Source of the DNA: Brachypodium distachyon
Lineage: Eukaryota; Streptophyta; Magnoliopsida; Poales; Poaceae
Reading direction: 5' to 3'
NCBI RefSeq assembly: GCF_000005505.3
Contig: NC_016134.3
Coordinates: 8,724,624-8,788,623 of the forward strand
DNA length: 64,000 nucleotides
Position 1 is the stretch's first letter. Each line of letters begins with the position of its first letter. Position numbers and translations under genes: made by a program. The notes below the pieces were generated by a model. That model was not told the origin of the DNA. It worked only from the letters and a program-made list of their open reading frames with translations, and did no database searches. Positions 24,701 to 36,027 of the stretch are shown in pieces.

Positions 24701-27700
24701 TAGAATCACCAGCAATTCTTACAGTATGCTCGACAAGATCATATGATGAGTAGGCAAATGAAGGCATCATTTTAACTTTGTACAGCAACCCTGCATCCAT
24801 CTCTGAAACCATGTACGCGCCTGATTTGAACAGGTCATCAGAAAACCTATCATACATCGCTTTAGTATACACGACAGCAGCGTGGACTTCCAATGGTACG
24901 CCGTGTTTCAACATACGTCTTTTCTGTTCAAACATATGTCAAACAGATGTGACAAATATCAATATTTTATAAAAAACAAATCAAGTTGGCACGCGATAAA
25001 ATATGTAAAAATGTAATCTGTTGACACTTTTTGGTGTATTCGATTTTTGTTACCTGCTTACAAGCGTGCAGCTGCTCTTGTTCATCGGCAAGCCTCGAAT
25101 CAAGCATGTTGTTGTATTGACGAACGAAGATATGCATCGGAGATGACCTTGGGATGTACCTTTTCAGCAGATGGTTGGCCCTTTCACTACGTTGCGTGCT
25201 TCCTGCACAGAATGTCCACATAAAGTATGGCTTTGCCCACATCTCCCTTCTGTCGTATATCCTTTTCAAGTAACTGTTCGAACCAAGGCGATATTTTCCA
25301 ATTATCTCATTCGAGCGGCTCTCAAATATAGAAGGACATGTTTCGTTAATTACGAGGTCGTGGAACTCTTTCTTGAAACCGGACTGTTTACTGTAAACAT
25401 GACCGATCTTTTCTTTCGCAACGCGTAACACGTGCCATTTACACCACCTGTGTCGTGTTGATGGCAGTGAATACTTTATGGCGGCTTCCATAGCTTGGCA
25501 TTGATCTACATGACATAAAACAAGCGTAAATTAATTTCCGATGCCTAAAAAAACACTATGTTATACCCATATGTACATAGAATGTTGAACAGTTCTAACC
25601 TGTGAGCATCGTGTCAGGCCTCTTGCCGTTCATGATGTCGACGAATGTACTGAAAGCCCACTCAAACGATTGTATTTTCTCGTCTCTTAGCAAAACACCG
25701 CCAAATATGGTTGATTGGAAATGCTCGTTGACGCCAACAAACAAGCCGAATGGCATGTTATACAGATTGGTCCTATATGTGGTGTCGAATGTGACAACAT
25801 CACCAAAATAAGCGTAGTCTGTTCTGTTTTTTCCACTACACCATATAACAGATTTAACCCTAGAGTCTGTATCTAACCGTATCCTAGCGGCAAAGTTTGG
25901 GTCACCAGAAGCGAGTTCTTGTAAAACTTGCATGGTTTATTCATGTCATCGTTTATCGACTCTGTAGCTAATTAGCGCACAAAGACCGTAAAGTCTGCTT
26001 CCTGAAAGTCGAGCCAACACCACCTAGACCGTGAGAACCAATAATGCTGTGTATCCTGCCCGTACTACAGTTATTATCTCTCAAGTTTCTTATGAAATAA
26101 TTTGCCATAGGATCTATGTAGCTATGCGAATTCTATTGTTTCTTTTCGCCATAGCTCGCAGAAAGGGGGTGTGAATGATCATTGACAATCCTACTGACGT
26201 ACCAACCATGTTCAACAGTCCTAAGGAGCCGAATCATCGATTTGCAACCGTTCCTGCAGGTCGTAGAATTTTCCTTCCCGTGTGCGCCCTGGAATTAGAT
26301 CTATTGGGTTATCGTCTGTAATGATAAGTTAAAACATCTGTATGCTATAAGTATAACTCTTAACATACCGCACGCTGGCAAACGATGTCCTGACTGTTCT
26401 GATATCCAGAAACGTTCCTTCGGCTCTTGCTGTATCTGATGCCGAACCCAACCTCCCAAGAGAAGAAATTGTTGTACAGCTCATAAGCTTCTTCTGTCGT
26501 CTCGAAAACTGTCCCAACATGCGGGAAAAAGATGTAACGCCCCTCACGTTTAGCAGCGTTTTCGACACAGATTTCAAATGCCGACTTGAAACAGGGTGAA
26601 ATGTTCGAACAGAGTTCAGACGTATTCTTCCTCTTCCTGAGAAAACAAGATTTATTTCATACATATGACTATTAATTGTCACTTTTGGTTCGATGTTGGC
26701 GCAGCGATGATTGAAAATGCGATGACGAATAAGGATGGACAAATTCAACTTGTTTATGGACATGTTCATCAAATATTCTAGAATACCCAAGGGCGACAAA
26801 ACACCGCCGAATCGCATATCTTGAGGTAATGAAAGAATGAATCTGGCACTAGATCCGGGATGAACATTAGGACAGGTCTCGTACCTTCGAACAGCGGAGA
26901 CCTGCATCTCGATTGGATCTTCTATACATCCCAGTGTCTTGTGAATCCCCGAGAAGAGCTAGTCCTCCTGTCCAACCAAATCGTTTGAACATATGTCTTC
27001 AGAGTTCCCCACATCTTCAGTCCCTTTGGAGCCGTCGGCGAGGCTACTTATACCATATAGCAGAAGCATAAATTGTATCAGTGGAGAAATCAAAGGGAGA
27101 ACCATGGAGACCAGCTAAAAAAAATGGTGGCGGAAGATTGAGGAAGACAGATGGACAAAAAGACGAATACACGTAGAACTTAATCACCTTACGGATGGGA
27201 GCCCATTCTCCATCGTTTCCAACAAAGACATGTAGGAAAACTGTTCAGGAGGAAGCCCAAGATCCATGTCTCCAAAGTGCGAGGGAAAAAAAAACGTGGT
27301 TGGATCGAACAGGGCCTTGTATAGTTTCCTTAGAGATTACGAAGGTGTGCTCAAGCTCAACGATGGTGGCACCCAGCTCAACGCTCGGAAACAATGGCCA
27401 ATATACAACCAGGCTAGCGCCCAACTCACGCGCCGCACCTATCTCCTGCTGGGCCGATTGATTGCAAGGGGCATTTTGGACATAGTGAATAGTTAATTCG
27501 GAGACTGCTACCCTGTCAGGAAAAAATACTAGTTGAAAATGGGTTGTGGCAGGCGTGCATACGTCATGTTAGAAGGCCCAATATTTTGAAATTTCCTATT
27601 CCCGCCGTAGTTAGTCATGATGTTAATACCCGCACCATGTGCTTTAATTTCTTCATCTGGCACGGATCCATATAAAAAAAGTATTTTCCCTGGCCCCGAT

Positions 27701-27742
27701 CGTACGGTTGCATGCAGGTGGAGCAGTTGGACCATGGAGCTG
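21750..27742. mobile_element. Large DNA transposon with 44-bp terminal inverted repeats, Mutator-like
   Basis: The left end 21750-21793 (cagctccgtggtccaactgc...cgtacgat) is the reverse complement of 27699-27742 with one mismatch in 44. The two halves of an RNase H-like sequence sit immediately outside. Inside lies a minus-strand FAR1-type Mutator transposase, now broken. The region 22200-24000 is AT-rich without recognisable genes. I could not identify a 9-11 bp target duplication, and a second, inner element border is possible (see findings). Superfamily assignment rests on the transposase, not on the ends. Confidence 0.6.
24020..26636 (-). pseudogene. FAR1/FHY3-type Mutator transposase, decayed
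   Basis: In order on the minus strand: FAR1 DNA-binding domain exon 26369-26636 (FETTEEAYELYNNFFSWEVG ... FGIRYSKSRRN), continuing at about 26000-26280 (NGCKSMIRLLRTVEHGWYVS ... NDHSHPLS); MULE transposase core 25595-25933 (GDVVTFDTTYRTNLYNMPFG) and 24967-25491 (RHRWCKWHV ... STQRSERANHLLKRYIPR); SWIM zinc finger 24627-24935 (CDCGVYEHVGMLCSHSLK); and a basic C-terminus 24020-24540 (RGRPAKKRPKSR). A TAG at 26133-26135 replaces the Trp expected after GEKK, and further stops follow near 25940. FAR1-related proteins are either phytochrome-signalling factors or active transposases; this copy is a relic inside its own element. Confidence 0.75.
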
Positions 27743-28128
27743 AAAATCGGCTCTCCTACTACTGTGTGTCGTGATGAGACCGGTAAGGACCGAGGATCCT
27801 CTACCCGGGTGTTTGAGAATATCACTGATACACCGACTGTTGAAGCTTTGGCGTGCTGCGAGGCTTTAGCTCTGGTCAAGGACTTAATCTTCAGAAGATT
27901 TGCTTTGCTTCGAACGCACAGGCTGTCATCAAGTGCATTCTTGAAGAGACCCGGTGTAGCTATAGCACAATTTTGCGGGAAATAGCAGTTCGCGACAAAG
28001 AGTTTCAGGATGTCTTCTTTATTCATGAAAGTAGAAAGTCTAATATAGATGCTCATAATTTACTTGGCTTCTTCGGCCATGGACCGACTCTAATGTACCC
28101 TTATCTAGTGATTAATAAAGCCGCGTGA
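27743..28128 (+). pseudogene. RNase H-like fragment, right half
   Basis: Encodes CRDETGKDRGSSTRVFEN, then TVEALACCEALALVKDL and, after a one-base frame change near 27885, NLQKICFASNAQAVIKCILE and FFIHESRKSNIDAHNL before a TGA at 28126-28128. This is the C-terminal half of an RVT_3 RNase H domain (EALA, then ASD-like and HE.R..N..AH motifs). The catalytic ASD reads ASN. It completes the half at 21600-21749. Confidence 0.65.
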
Positions 28129-28485
28129 CTTTACTAAAAAAAGTTAGGAAAAAGTAAAGATATTATACTACTCAACTACTCCGCAGGTCCTGGGCCATGC
28201 GGGCTTTTGAAGCCCAGTCCAGCCCAGGGTTTGAACTTTGAGAAACCCCAAGGATTAAAAGTCAATTACAGAAAAAAAAAGACAGACCTTGATCGACCAA
28301 ATTTGAAATTGGCCGGTTTTCAGCTGGTTAACAGCCAGACACATTGCTCGTCGAATCAGATTCAATTTTTTCATTCAGCCGGCTGGCAGATCATATGATC
28401 ACATTGCAAGCACACAAACTCAAGTTCAAATGAATCTCGCACTAAATAATTCACACTCTTCAAGTAAATTAAGCAATCCTCCATG
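28129..28485. other. Spacer, no gene seen
   Basis: AT-rich spacer from the RNase H fragment to the stop codon of receptor kinase copy C. Sequence from about 28380 resembles the 3' flank of copy D. Confidence 0.4.
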
Positions 28486-29504
28486 TCACCGTGCCCATGT
28501 TTCTCCCATCAGTTCCGTCTCGAGCGCACCGACGGAATCGCCGTCAGCAAATGCCGAACCGCCTGTCCCGGTCGAGCTGCACCTCATGGAGCGCGACGAG
28601 TTCTCGAGCAGCAAGCTCTCGCTGATCCCCTCCACGACCTCCGCCATCGTCGGCCGTTCCCGTGCCGCTTGCTTCGCGCATCGCAGAGCCAGCTCCGCCA
28701 CCTTTCACACCGAGTTGACGTCGCAGTCCCTTTGCATCCGTGGGTCGATCACGCCCTCAATGTCGCCTTCAGATAGCCTGTCCTCCACCCAGAGTACGAC
28801 AGTGGTTCTCTCCGTCTCAATGACGATGATGATCGCCGGACGGCCTGTGATGAGCACCAGGAGAACGGCGCCGAAGCTGTACACGTCGCTCTTCTCGCTT
28901 AGACGCGAGGTCGCGTAGTACCTGCTCAGGGTTAACTCTTAAATAAGACTCGTAAGAAAACAAATTTTATAACAAAAAAATATGGAGCTAGGGACAGAGG
29001 ACGTGCGTACTCTGGGTCCAGGTATCCGAGGGTACCAGCAGGTTGCGTGGTGATGTGTGTTAATGCTTCATTGCTGAAAGCCTTTGTGAGCCCAAAATCT
29101 GATAATTTCGCCTCGAGATTTGTGGTAAGAAGGATGTTTCCAGTCTTCACGTCTCTGTGGATCAAAATTTATGCAGATACTCCAGTCCTACATGCATTGC
29201 ATCAATAATTTAAGTTGTAATACAGATATGATAGCGAGACGATCACGGCGTCGAATATCTTAAGTATTACCGGAAATTTTTGAATGTGCATATGGAAAAA
29301 CATGCTACATACCGCAAGCAGAGTCATGTGCGATCTTAAGGCGCTGCATCCAACTAAGGGGTTCTTGATCTGTGAACAGCAAAAAAGATAATTAGTTAGA
29401 TTGATAGGATTGCGCTGGTAACTTCATGCAGTGCCAGACCACATTCAAGTATGCTTAGATTTTGAACCAAATACTTGGTGCAAGAAGCCAAATTAACTTG
29501 GGGA

Positions 29505-29734
29505 ACGTATCAGATGAAAACCTCAATTCAGTGCAAACTTGAAAACTCTTTTTTTTTGACTGAAAACTGTAGGAAAGATTGAGACAGTGCAAACTTGAAA
29601 ACTCTCATTCCTAACCATTAGATCCTAAATAAATGGATGAGATCAAAGGTGGAACTTCTAATCTGAATCGTTTATTTGAGATCTAATGGCTGAGATTGGA
29701 AGTTTGCACTGAATTGAGTTTTCACATGATACGT
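29505..29734. mobile_element. MITE with 35-bp inverted repeats in a copy C intron
   Basis: Ends acgtatcagatgaaaacctc (29505 on) and gagttttcacatgatacgt (to 29734) are inverted repeats extending through caattcagtgcaaactt. The motif cagtgcaaacttgaaaactc is repeated inside. The element is absent from the matching intron of copy D. No target duplication was resolved. Confidence 0.6.
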
Positions 29735-32700
29735 CGCCATTAACTTGGTGTTATAGTTAGAAATCATGTATGTCACATTTTACCAATGTAGCATTTGTTA
29801 AATAATTTGGATCGCGATTGAATATGCATGTATATGACCAATGCCTATTCCATGTTGCGGGTAAATTGTTTAAGAGACAAAGAGTGGCGTATTGTGCATT
29901 TGTGCCCCTGAACTTGTGTCCATTGTTTAAGAGAAAACATAGTGAACTTGGGGGAGCTAAGATTTACTTGACCATAACATACTCCACATTTCCACAACCA
30001 TGTTGAACTTAATTCCGCACTCATGCAACATGATGTGGGACAAAATTTACCAACCTCGGAGCCGGTCCTGTAGGTTTCCACCATCCATGTACTCATAGAC
30101 AAGGCTTAGATGTTTCTTATCGTTGCAATAACCTATTAAGGACACCAAGTTCTTGTGATGAACCCTGGCCAGGTGCTGAGCCTGAAATATGGATATGATG
30201 ATTCATTAGCCTGCAATATGAATATGGCATGTAATACATAGCTACCAATTTGTTGAAATGAAAAGCGAATATTGTACATGTACCTCGGCCAGAAACTCTG
30301 TATTCCCTTGTGAAGATGTCTTGGACCGCATCTTCACAGCAACTTGAGTTCCATTCTCCAAATGGCCAAGATAGATAAAACCAAAACCACCCTTTCCAAT
30401 TACAGTTTTGAAGTTATTTGTGATGTGCTTTAGTTCCTTATAATTGAACCTCTGGTTCTCCAAAATATTTGCTGGATGAGCCACATCTGGAGGTAGCATA
30501 TAGCCAGAAACCATATTAAAGCACAGACACAGGACAAATGGCTAACAAGCATGCTGAATTCCCTTAGCAATGACACTGTTCAGGATGTACTGTTAATTTA
30601 GTTACCTAGTGTTATCTTTCTTCTACGTAAAATGACCAGCACAAGTACAGCCACAAACAGCAGAGAAATTGCAGCAATTACTGGAAGCACAATCTCGAGT
30701 ACAAGTTTTATCTTGTTCTTTCTCCCACTCAGACTGCAGGTATCATCTCCAGGAAGATTTGGGTTATCAACCCTACAAACGGAATGCTGGTAGGTGAAAT
30801 ATCGTAACATATTTGGAAGTGGAAGTAAATTAGAAACACAAACACTCTATTGAATAGTGTTGGTAAGGGCCTGAGCTACTATATTGCCTCTTTTGTCAAA
30901 ATAGTCGTTCCATTCTTGTTTGATAAGAGCAGCACATTGTGTAGCATATTAAACTTATTTTAAGTATTATTCACATAGTTTGATGAACAAAAAGTGTTAC
31001 AATTAAGTAACTAACAAACATGTTGTACAATCGATATACAGGATAACAGGTGCAAACCTTACTGTCAACAAACCGTGCTGAGATTTTTCTAGCAGACTAC
31101 AAGGAATTGATCCACTGAGTTTGTTGCTCGACAAGTCCCTATGAGAGACAAATAAACTAAAGATTAAAAGGTTCTGTCCCATAAAGTTTGCAAAATAGAA
31201 GTCGCGTCACATACGTCATACAGAAACTTGAGTGCTGGCAATTGACCCAGAAAATCAGGTATGGGTCCTGAAAGACTGTTGTTAGATAGATCCCTGGAAA
31301 TGCAAAGTGACAATGATATTATTTTTAATAAAACTGAAATATGGTTGCCCTAAATATCCCTTGAATAAAAACCTGTATTTTACCAGTTGAACTTTTGGAA
31401 CTAGATACTTGATACTTGAAACTCAAGAACAAAAGTAACAAACTCGCGATTTAGCATGCTTACTATTTTCAAAAGGGTCTAGCAATACAGTTTTATAATA
31501 ACATTGAAATGGTATTTTTTACAGACCACTAGATTCTGTGTTTCATAAGGTAATGTGTTACTGAAACTTAATGGAAGCCGTGAGCTGGTCAATGGTCGTA
31601 CATGTTCAAATCTGCAAGCAGTACTAATTCGCAGATTAGCTAATAACCTAAGAACTATTTCGATACTCTGGGTAAGTCTGAAATGATACTCCACCGTACG
31701 TACAAGTGTTGGAGCAATACTATCTGACCAAAAGAAGCATTAATTTCACCGACCAAACCACTGGATGACATGTTTCTGCAAGCAAAACGAAACAATCATC
31801 ATAGATAAGTTTGATGTGTAACTTTCCGTCTCTAGTTTCTGGTGTAACTCAACAAGAAAAAAAGACAGTCACCACAACACAAATGCAGAGCAATTTTGTT
31901 TGTTCAAAACTCACAAGCCTGTTATTCTCGGAGCACTGCTGGAAGTATAACTACAGTTCACGCCATCCCATGCAAGAGATGTAGGGACACATGGATCACC
32001 GACCCAATTTCTCTTCACAGAATACTTCATCTGGATGGTCAGCATGGTCCAGGCTGAAGATACCATATAAGTGGAGGATACAAAGAGATTTAGTCAAACA
32101 CTTGACAATGACAAGATAAACAAACAGTCCACATATTTTGACGCTAGTTCATGCATTCTGAAACTAAATTCAGCAGAGCAATAGCCATGTAATGTGGTTA
32201 AGATATATCATTGATTTGAGTTGTAATAATAAGAATAAAATCAATGCCTAGTCGTGAAACAATGCCACTAGTCAATAAAAAATGCACATTGAGTTGAGAA
32301 AGTTGGCTTGCATTCTGATATGAGCCTTGTCAGCATTATCATCAAAACTTATCCTTTCTGACTAAATTATTTGCCACACAGTGGCCATCAATGACATGAA
32401 CAAATGCCTGGAGCACTAATTCCATGAAAATTACAGAAGCATGAAATTTGTAAGACAAACTGAAGAAAGAGTGGAATTTGACAAAATCCTACCGCTAAAC
32501 CTAGAAGTATGGATCACTGATCAATTTCAACATTTGGTATAGAATATATTAAATTAAGTACCGCATTAACTTTTTGCCCAGTTGACCAAGTTAGACAACT
32601 TAATAGCATAAAGAATGGCGTATTAGAACAGATTCCGAAGGTTGTAGTGTATACCATCAACAGAGTCAGTGGCAGATTCATTCACTGGACGCAACATGAA

Positions 32701-33629
32701 TATCTCCATCGCGCTGATCAAAGGCTGAAGTACTGAATCTGATGTTGCCACGAGGGATATGTTATGATCAAACGAGCCTTGCACAACCCCTGATAGAACA
32801 GTAGCCAGCAAGAACATTGGGCTGAATGCGAGGCTAATTCGCTGTTCTCCACATCGATGTCAAATTGCCTTAATTCTTGGCCGGTATTCAACTCAGCAAA
32901 GTAGAGCACAAGAAAGTACTTGGGGTTAACACCAACACTCATGGATGAATCTGAACTCCAAGATAGGTCCATCCTTCAGGCGTTCAATGGAGTGGATGCA
33001 CTACGCATCACAGCAGACGGTGCATCATAGGTGTCATTAGAGGGGTACTGGATTTCCCCTTTGGATTTGTTTGGCAAGTCTGTCCAATTGGCGACGTATT
33101 CATACCTCTGCCAAATACGGTCAAAGCGATCATCCGGGAACCTTTAATTGAAATGAACAATGAGTAGGTTTAACTTAAGATAATACAAGAGCTAAGGAAA
33201 GAAACATTAGATAACAAAAAAAAAATCCTGGTGCGCTCACCTAATATACTGGTAGTTTGTTCCAAAGTGGTAGCGATTGGTCCCAAAAGTAACCGTGTCG
33301 CGGAAAAAGCTTAGCAAAACCAGGGACTGTGTCACATTGGCCTTTGGGTAAAGATTCGCTGTGAGTGATCTCAAGTCAAGTGCTGAGATGAAAGGAGTCC
33401 CCAATCCTATGTTCACCAAACAAGTTTGCAGGAAGTCGGCAGGGGACACAGCAATGATCTCAAATACATACGCTGTACTGGAACTCACAATGGTCACCGT
33501 AGTCCAATAGTTAACCCCAAAGTAGAGATCAAAGCTCGGAAGCCTGTTCAGTTTGTCATAGTCACCGTAGCCAAATGCAAGGTACTTGCCACCTGCTGTT
33601 AGGGACTGAAGAACGCCCGCCGCCGGGTT

Positions 33630-33649
33630 GGGGGGGGGGGGGGGGGGGG
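33630..33649. repeat. G20 homopolymer at a deletion junction
   Basis: Twenty consecutive G, next to the point (about 33608) where the copy C malectin exon is fused to intron 1 sequence. The corresponding place in copy D (about 42312) has only six G. Confidence 0.85.
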
Positions 33650-33867
33650 TGCTTTGCTTCTGATGGTGGTGCTTTGAGATTCGTAACATGTAGCAGCAGC
33701 AGCAGGTCCAGCTCGTCATGTGTACTTTGGTGACCTTTGATTTTTATTTGCATTTGTCATTTGGAAAAAAAAAGCATACTACAATGGTATTTTTTAAGAA
33801 GATTAAATTTATACTTAAATATTTTCAAATTTTTTAGAGCATTCGAGTGTGTATGGAGGCAGACAGA

Positions 33868-34121
33868 ACAACAACAACAACAACTAACCCTTTTGTCCCA
33901 ACCAAATTGGGGTAGGCTAGATATGAAACCCAAAAAAAAATATGTGGAAAATAAAAGTGAACACAAAAAACGAAGAACTAATCAAGGTTCAGGCACATGG
34001 ATTGCGGATTTCCATGCAGCCCTGTCGGAAGACACATTCCAGTCTTTTAGGTTCCTTTTAACTGCCTCCATCCATATTAACTTAGGTCGCCCTCTGCTCC
34101 TATTTGCATTATCAAAGTACG
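33868..34121 (-). mobile_element. 5'-truncated RTE-type LINE, 3' end
   Basis: On the minus strand the sequence encodes the reverse-transcriptase C-terminus RGRPKLIWMEAVKRNLKDWN and ends AAWKSAIHVPEP plus stop. It then runs through the common plant RTE 3' UTR (ccaatttggttgggac) to a (TTG)n tail, seen as caacaacaac on the plus strand. It lies in intron 1 of copy C and is missing from intron 1 of copy D, so it inserted after the two copies separated. Confidence 0.75.
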
Positions 34122-34755
34122 GAGACGGACAAAAATTCTACTGAATTTTGTTTGGCATGGGTAGAGCTGAAATTCAAACCGGCCGCTCTCGATCGAAATC
34201 ACATCACTCTAGTTTATAATCCTCTAATTAATTTGTTTGATTCACATGGAAAAATATATACCACTGAACACACACACACACACGGCACATGGTTAGCTAC
34301 CCATGCAAATTAACAAATTAAGAGAGGAGATGTTAATTACCATTACTGTCTGGCTGACCAAGGATGGTAATGAAGCTTAAAGCCATCAACACTAACAACA
34401 GCATAACCTTCCGAGAAACTTGACAGGAAGAGAGCCATTGTGATGGCATATCACAAAGATGCATGATTACCTTTTCATCCCCTAGCTCTTGCAAAGTTGC
34501 AAATCCATGAATGCCTCACGCTTTAATTTATGCCAAGAGAGCCAGGCTACGTGACATGAAATAAGACGGATTGTACAATGCATTGAACGGCTCAAGAAAA
34601 TTCAAATGTTATCCAGGAGAAAGACCCGGCCATTTTCGGGTCGCGTCATAGAAAGAAGAAACAAAAAAAATACCGCAAGTGTCATCGTGATCCTCTCCAA
34701 TCATACAAGCGGCCAAAGAACAACTATATATAACCTACTCCTGGTAAATAAATTA

Positions 34756-34875
34756 CTCCTTCCAACAAACGATGTCTCAATTTTGATAAAATTTAAATAC
34801 ATCTATAAATTAAATCATGTTTAGATACATTTAAATTTTGACAAACTTGAAACATCTTTTGTTGGACGGAGGGAG
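34756..34875. mobile_element. Stowaway MITE upstream of copy C
   Basis: 120 bp, ends ctccttccaacaaacgatgtct and catcttttgttggacggagg-gag, flanked by TA at 34754-34755 and 34876-34877. It belongs to the same family as 55305-55428 and 59750-59872. Confidence 0.85.
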
Positions 34876-34879
34876 TAGT

Positions 34880-36027
34880 ACTACTCCAACAGCTAGGGGC
34901 AAAATGAGCATGCATCACTCCTTTATTTGCTTACACATCGATATGATCCGTGCTAGTTTTAATACGTCATTGGATCAAAATTAACATGCATCGATCAACA
35001 TTAAAGAGGAGCTTACTGTAGAAAGATGAGATAGTAACCATAATTCTCTGTTATTGTATCCTCAAGACCCTTGTGCGGTACTCTCGTCCGGTACAAAGGA
35101 TGAGATAGACTTGAAGATAAGTACTTCTTTGACACCGCCAGCTTTCATGGCTTGCACGTACGTCTTCAAGATCGCCGGACTGGAGTAGTGGCAGCGGAAA
35201 ATGTCACAGGCGGCCGGCGCCCGGCGGATCGAGCTGCTTCTTCTTCTCCGCGGGGGTTAAACACGATTAAAAATTCATGGTATGCCGGGAATGTGGGCCT
35301 ATCTTGCAGGTTAACAGCCCAGGGCCGCCCGAGAATACAAAAAAAAGAGCCCAAAATAAGACGGGAATAAAATTCTGTTACAAAAACATGATGAAAAAAG
35401 TGTTTTTATTAAAAAAGAATGATTTTTAGGAAAAATGGAAAAACAATACAAAAGTATGGCCTTTTTGACTCGGAGCATTCAAAAAGCAGAGGTCAAAAGA
35501 TAGAGAGAGAGAGAGAGAGAATTAGAGATGTTATGAATGTTCAATTCTACGTAAATTAAAAATACAGGGAAAATGTAACACGAGTTGTTTTGTACATGCG
35601 CAGGAATTCTCTTGAGGAATCAGCTGTTTGTCATATACACAGCAGAACATTTCCAAGAGATCTAACAAATCATGTAAGAAAAATTCTTAAGTAATATAGT
35701 ATAACTTTTTGAATCAAAGAGATCCTAAAGCACATATAGTGTTGTCACAAGCAGGCAAAGCCAGTTTTAGGCAACACAAAACATTTTCTACTTTGCAACC
35801 GCACTCCGGCTGCAAATTTAAAGCTGTCGATTTTCAGCTGGCCAAGGCATGCCTAGTACAAATATAGTACATCAGATCAGATCTTCTTTCCTTTTTTGCT
35901 TAGCCCTCTGGCAAATAATATAATCACATTGCAAGAACAGCAATTCAAGTGCAGATTTCTATCTGATGCAGTCAATGATTCATATTTCTCCATGTAAATC
36001 AAGATGGACAGTAAGCAACACTCCATG
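34880..36027. other. Spacer between copies C and D, no gene seen
   Basis: Contains a short (GA)n tract near 35505-35520 and a GC-rich patch at 35180-35330 without a supported frame. The last ~300 bp are the conserved 3' flank of the receptor kinase unit. Confidence 0.4.

Larger units (their letters stand above)
28486..34449 (-). pseudogene. Malectin-like LRR receptor kinase copy C, multiple lesions
   Basis: All 13 exon positions are traceable: 34341-34449 (signal peptide, VMLLLVLMALSFI), 33241-33608 (malectin remnant), 32655-33141, 31915-32053, LRRs 31704-31775, 31222-31293 and 31058-31138, transmembrane 30606-30772, kinase 30284-30486, 30055-30181, 29313-29369, 29011-29187 and 28486-28921. 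Lesions against copy D: the first ~85 malectin codons are deleted and fused to intron-1 DNA; an in-frame 9-bp loss (GGKYLAFGYG); a TGA at 32976-32978; a 1-bp deletion near 32829; a 13-bp deletion just before the HRD loop giving TGA at 29162-29164; and TGG changed to TGA at 28705-28707. A clear pseudogene, yet most splice sites are preserved, so decay is fairly recent. Confidence 0.9.
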
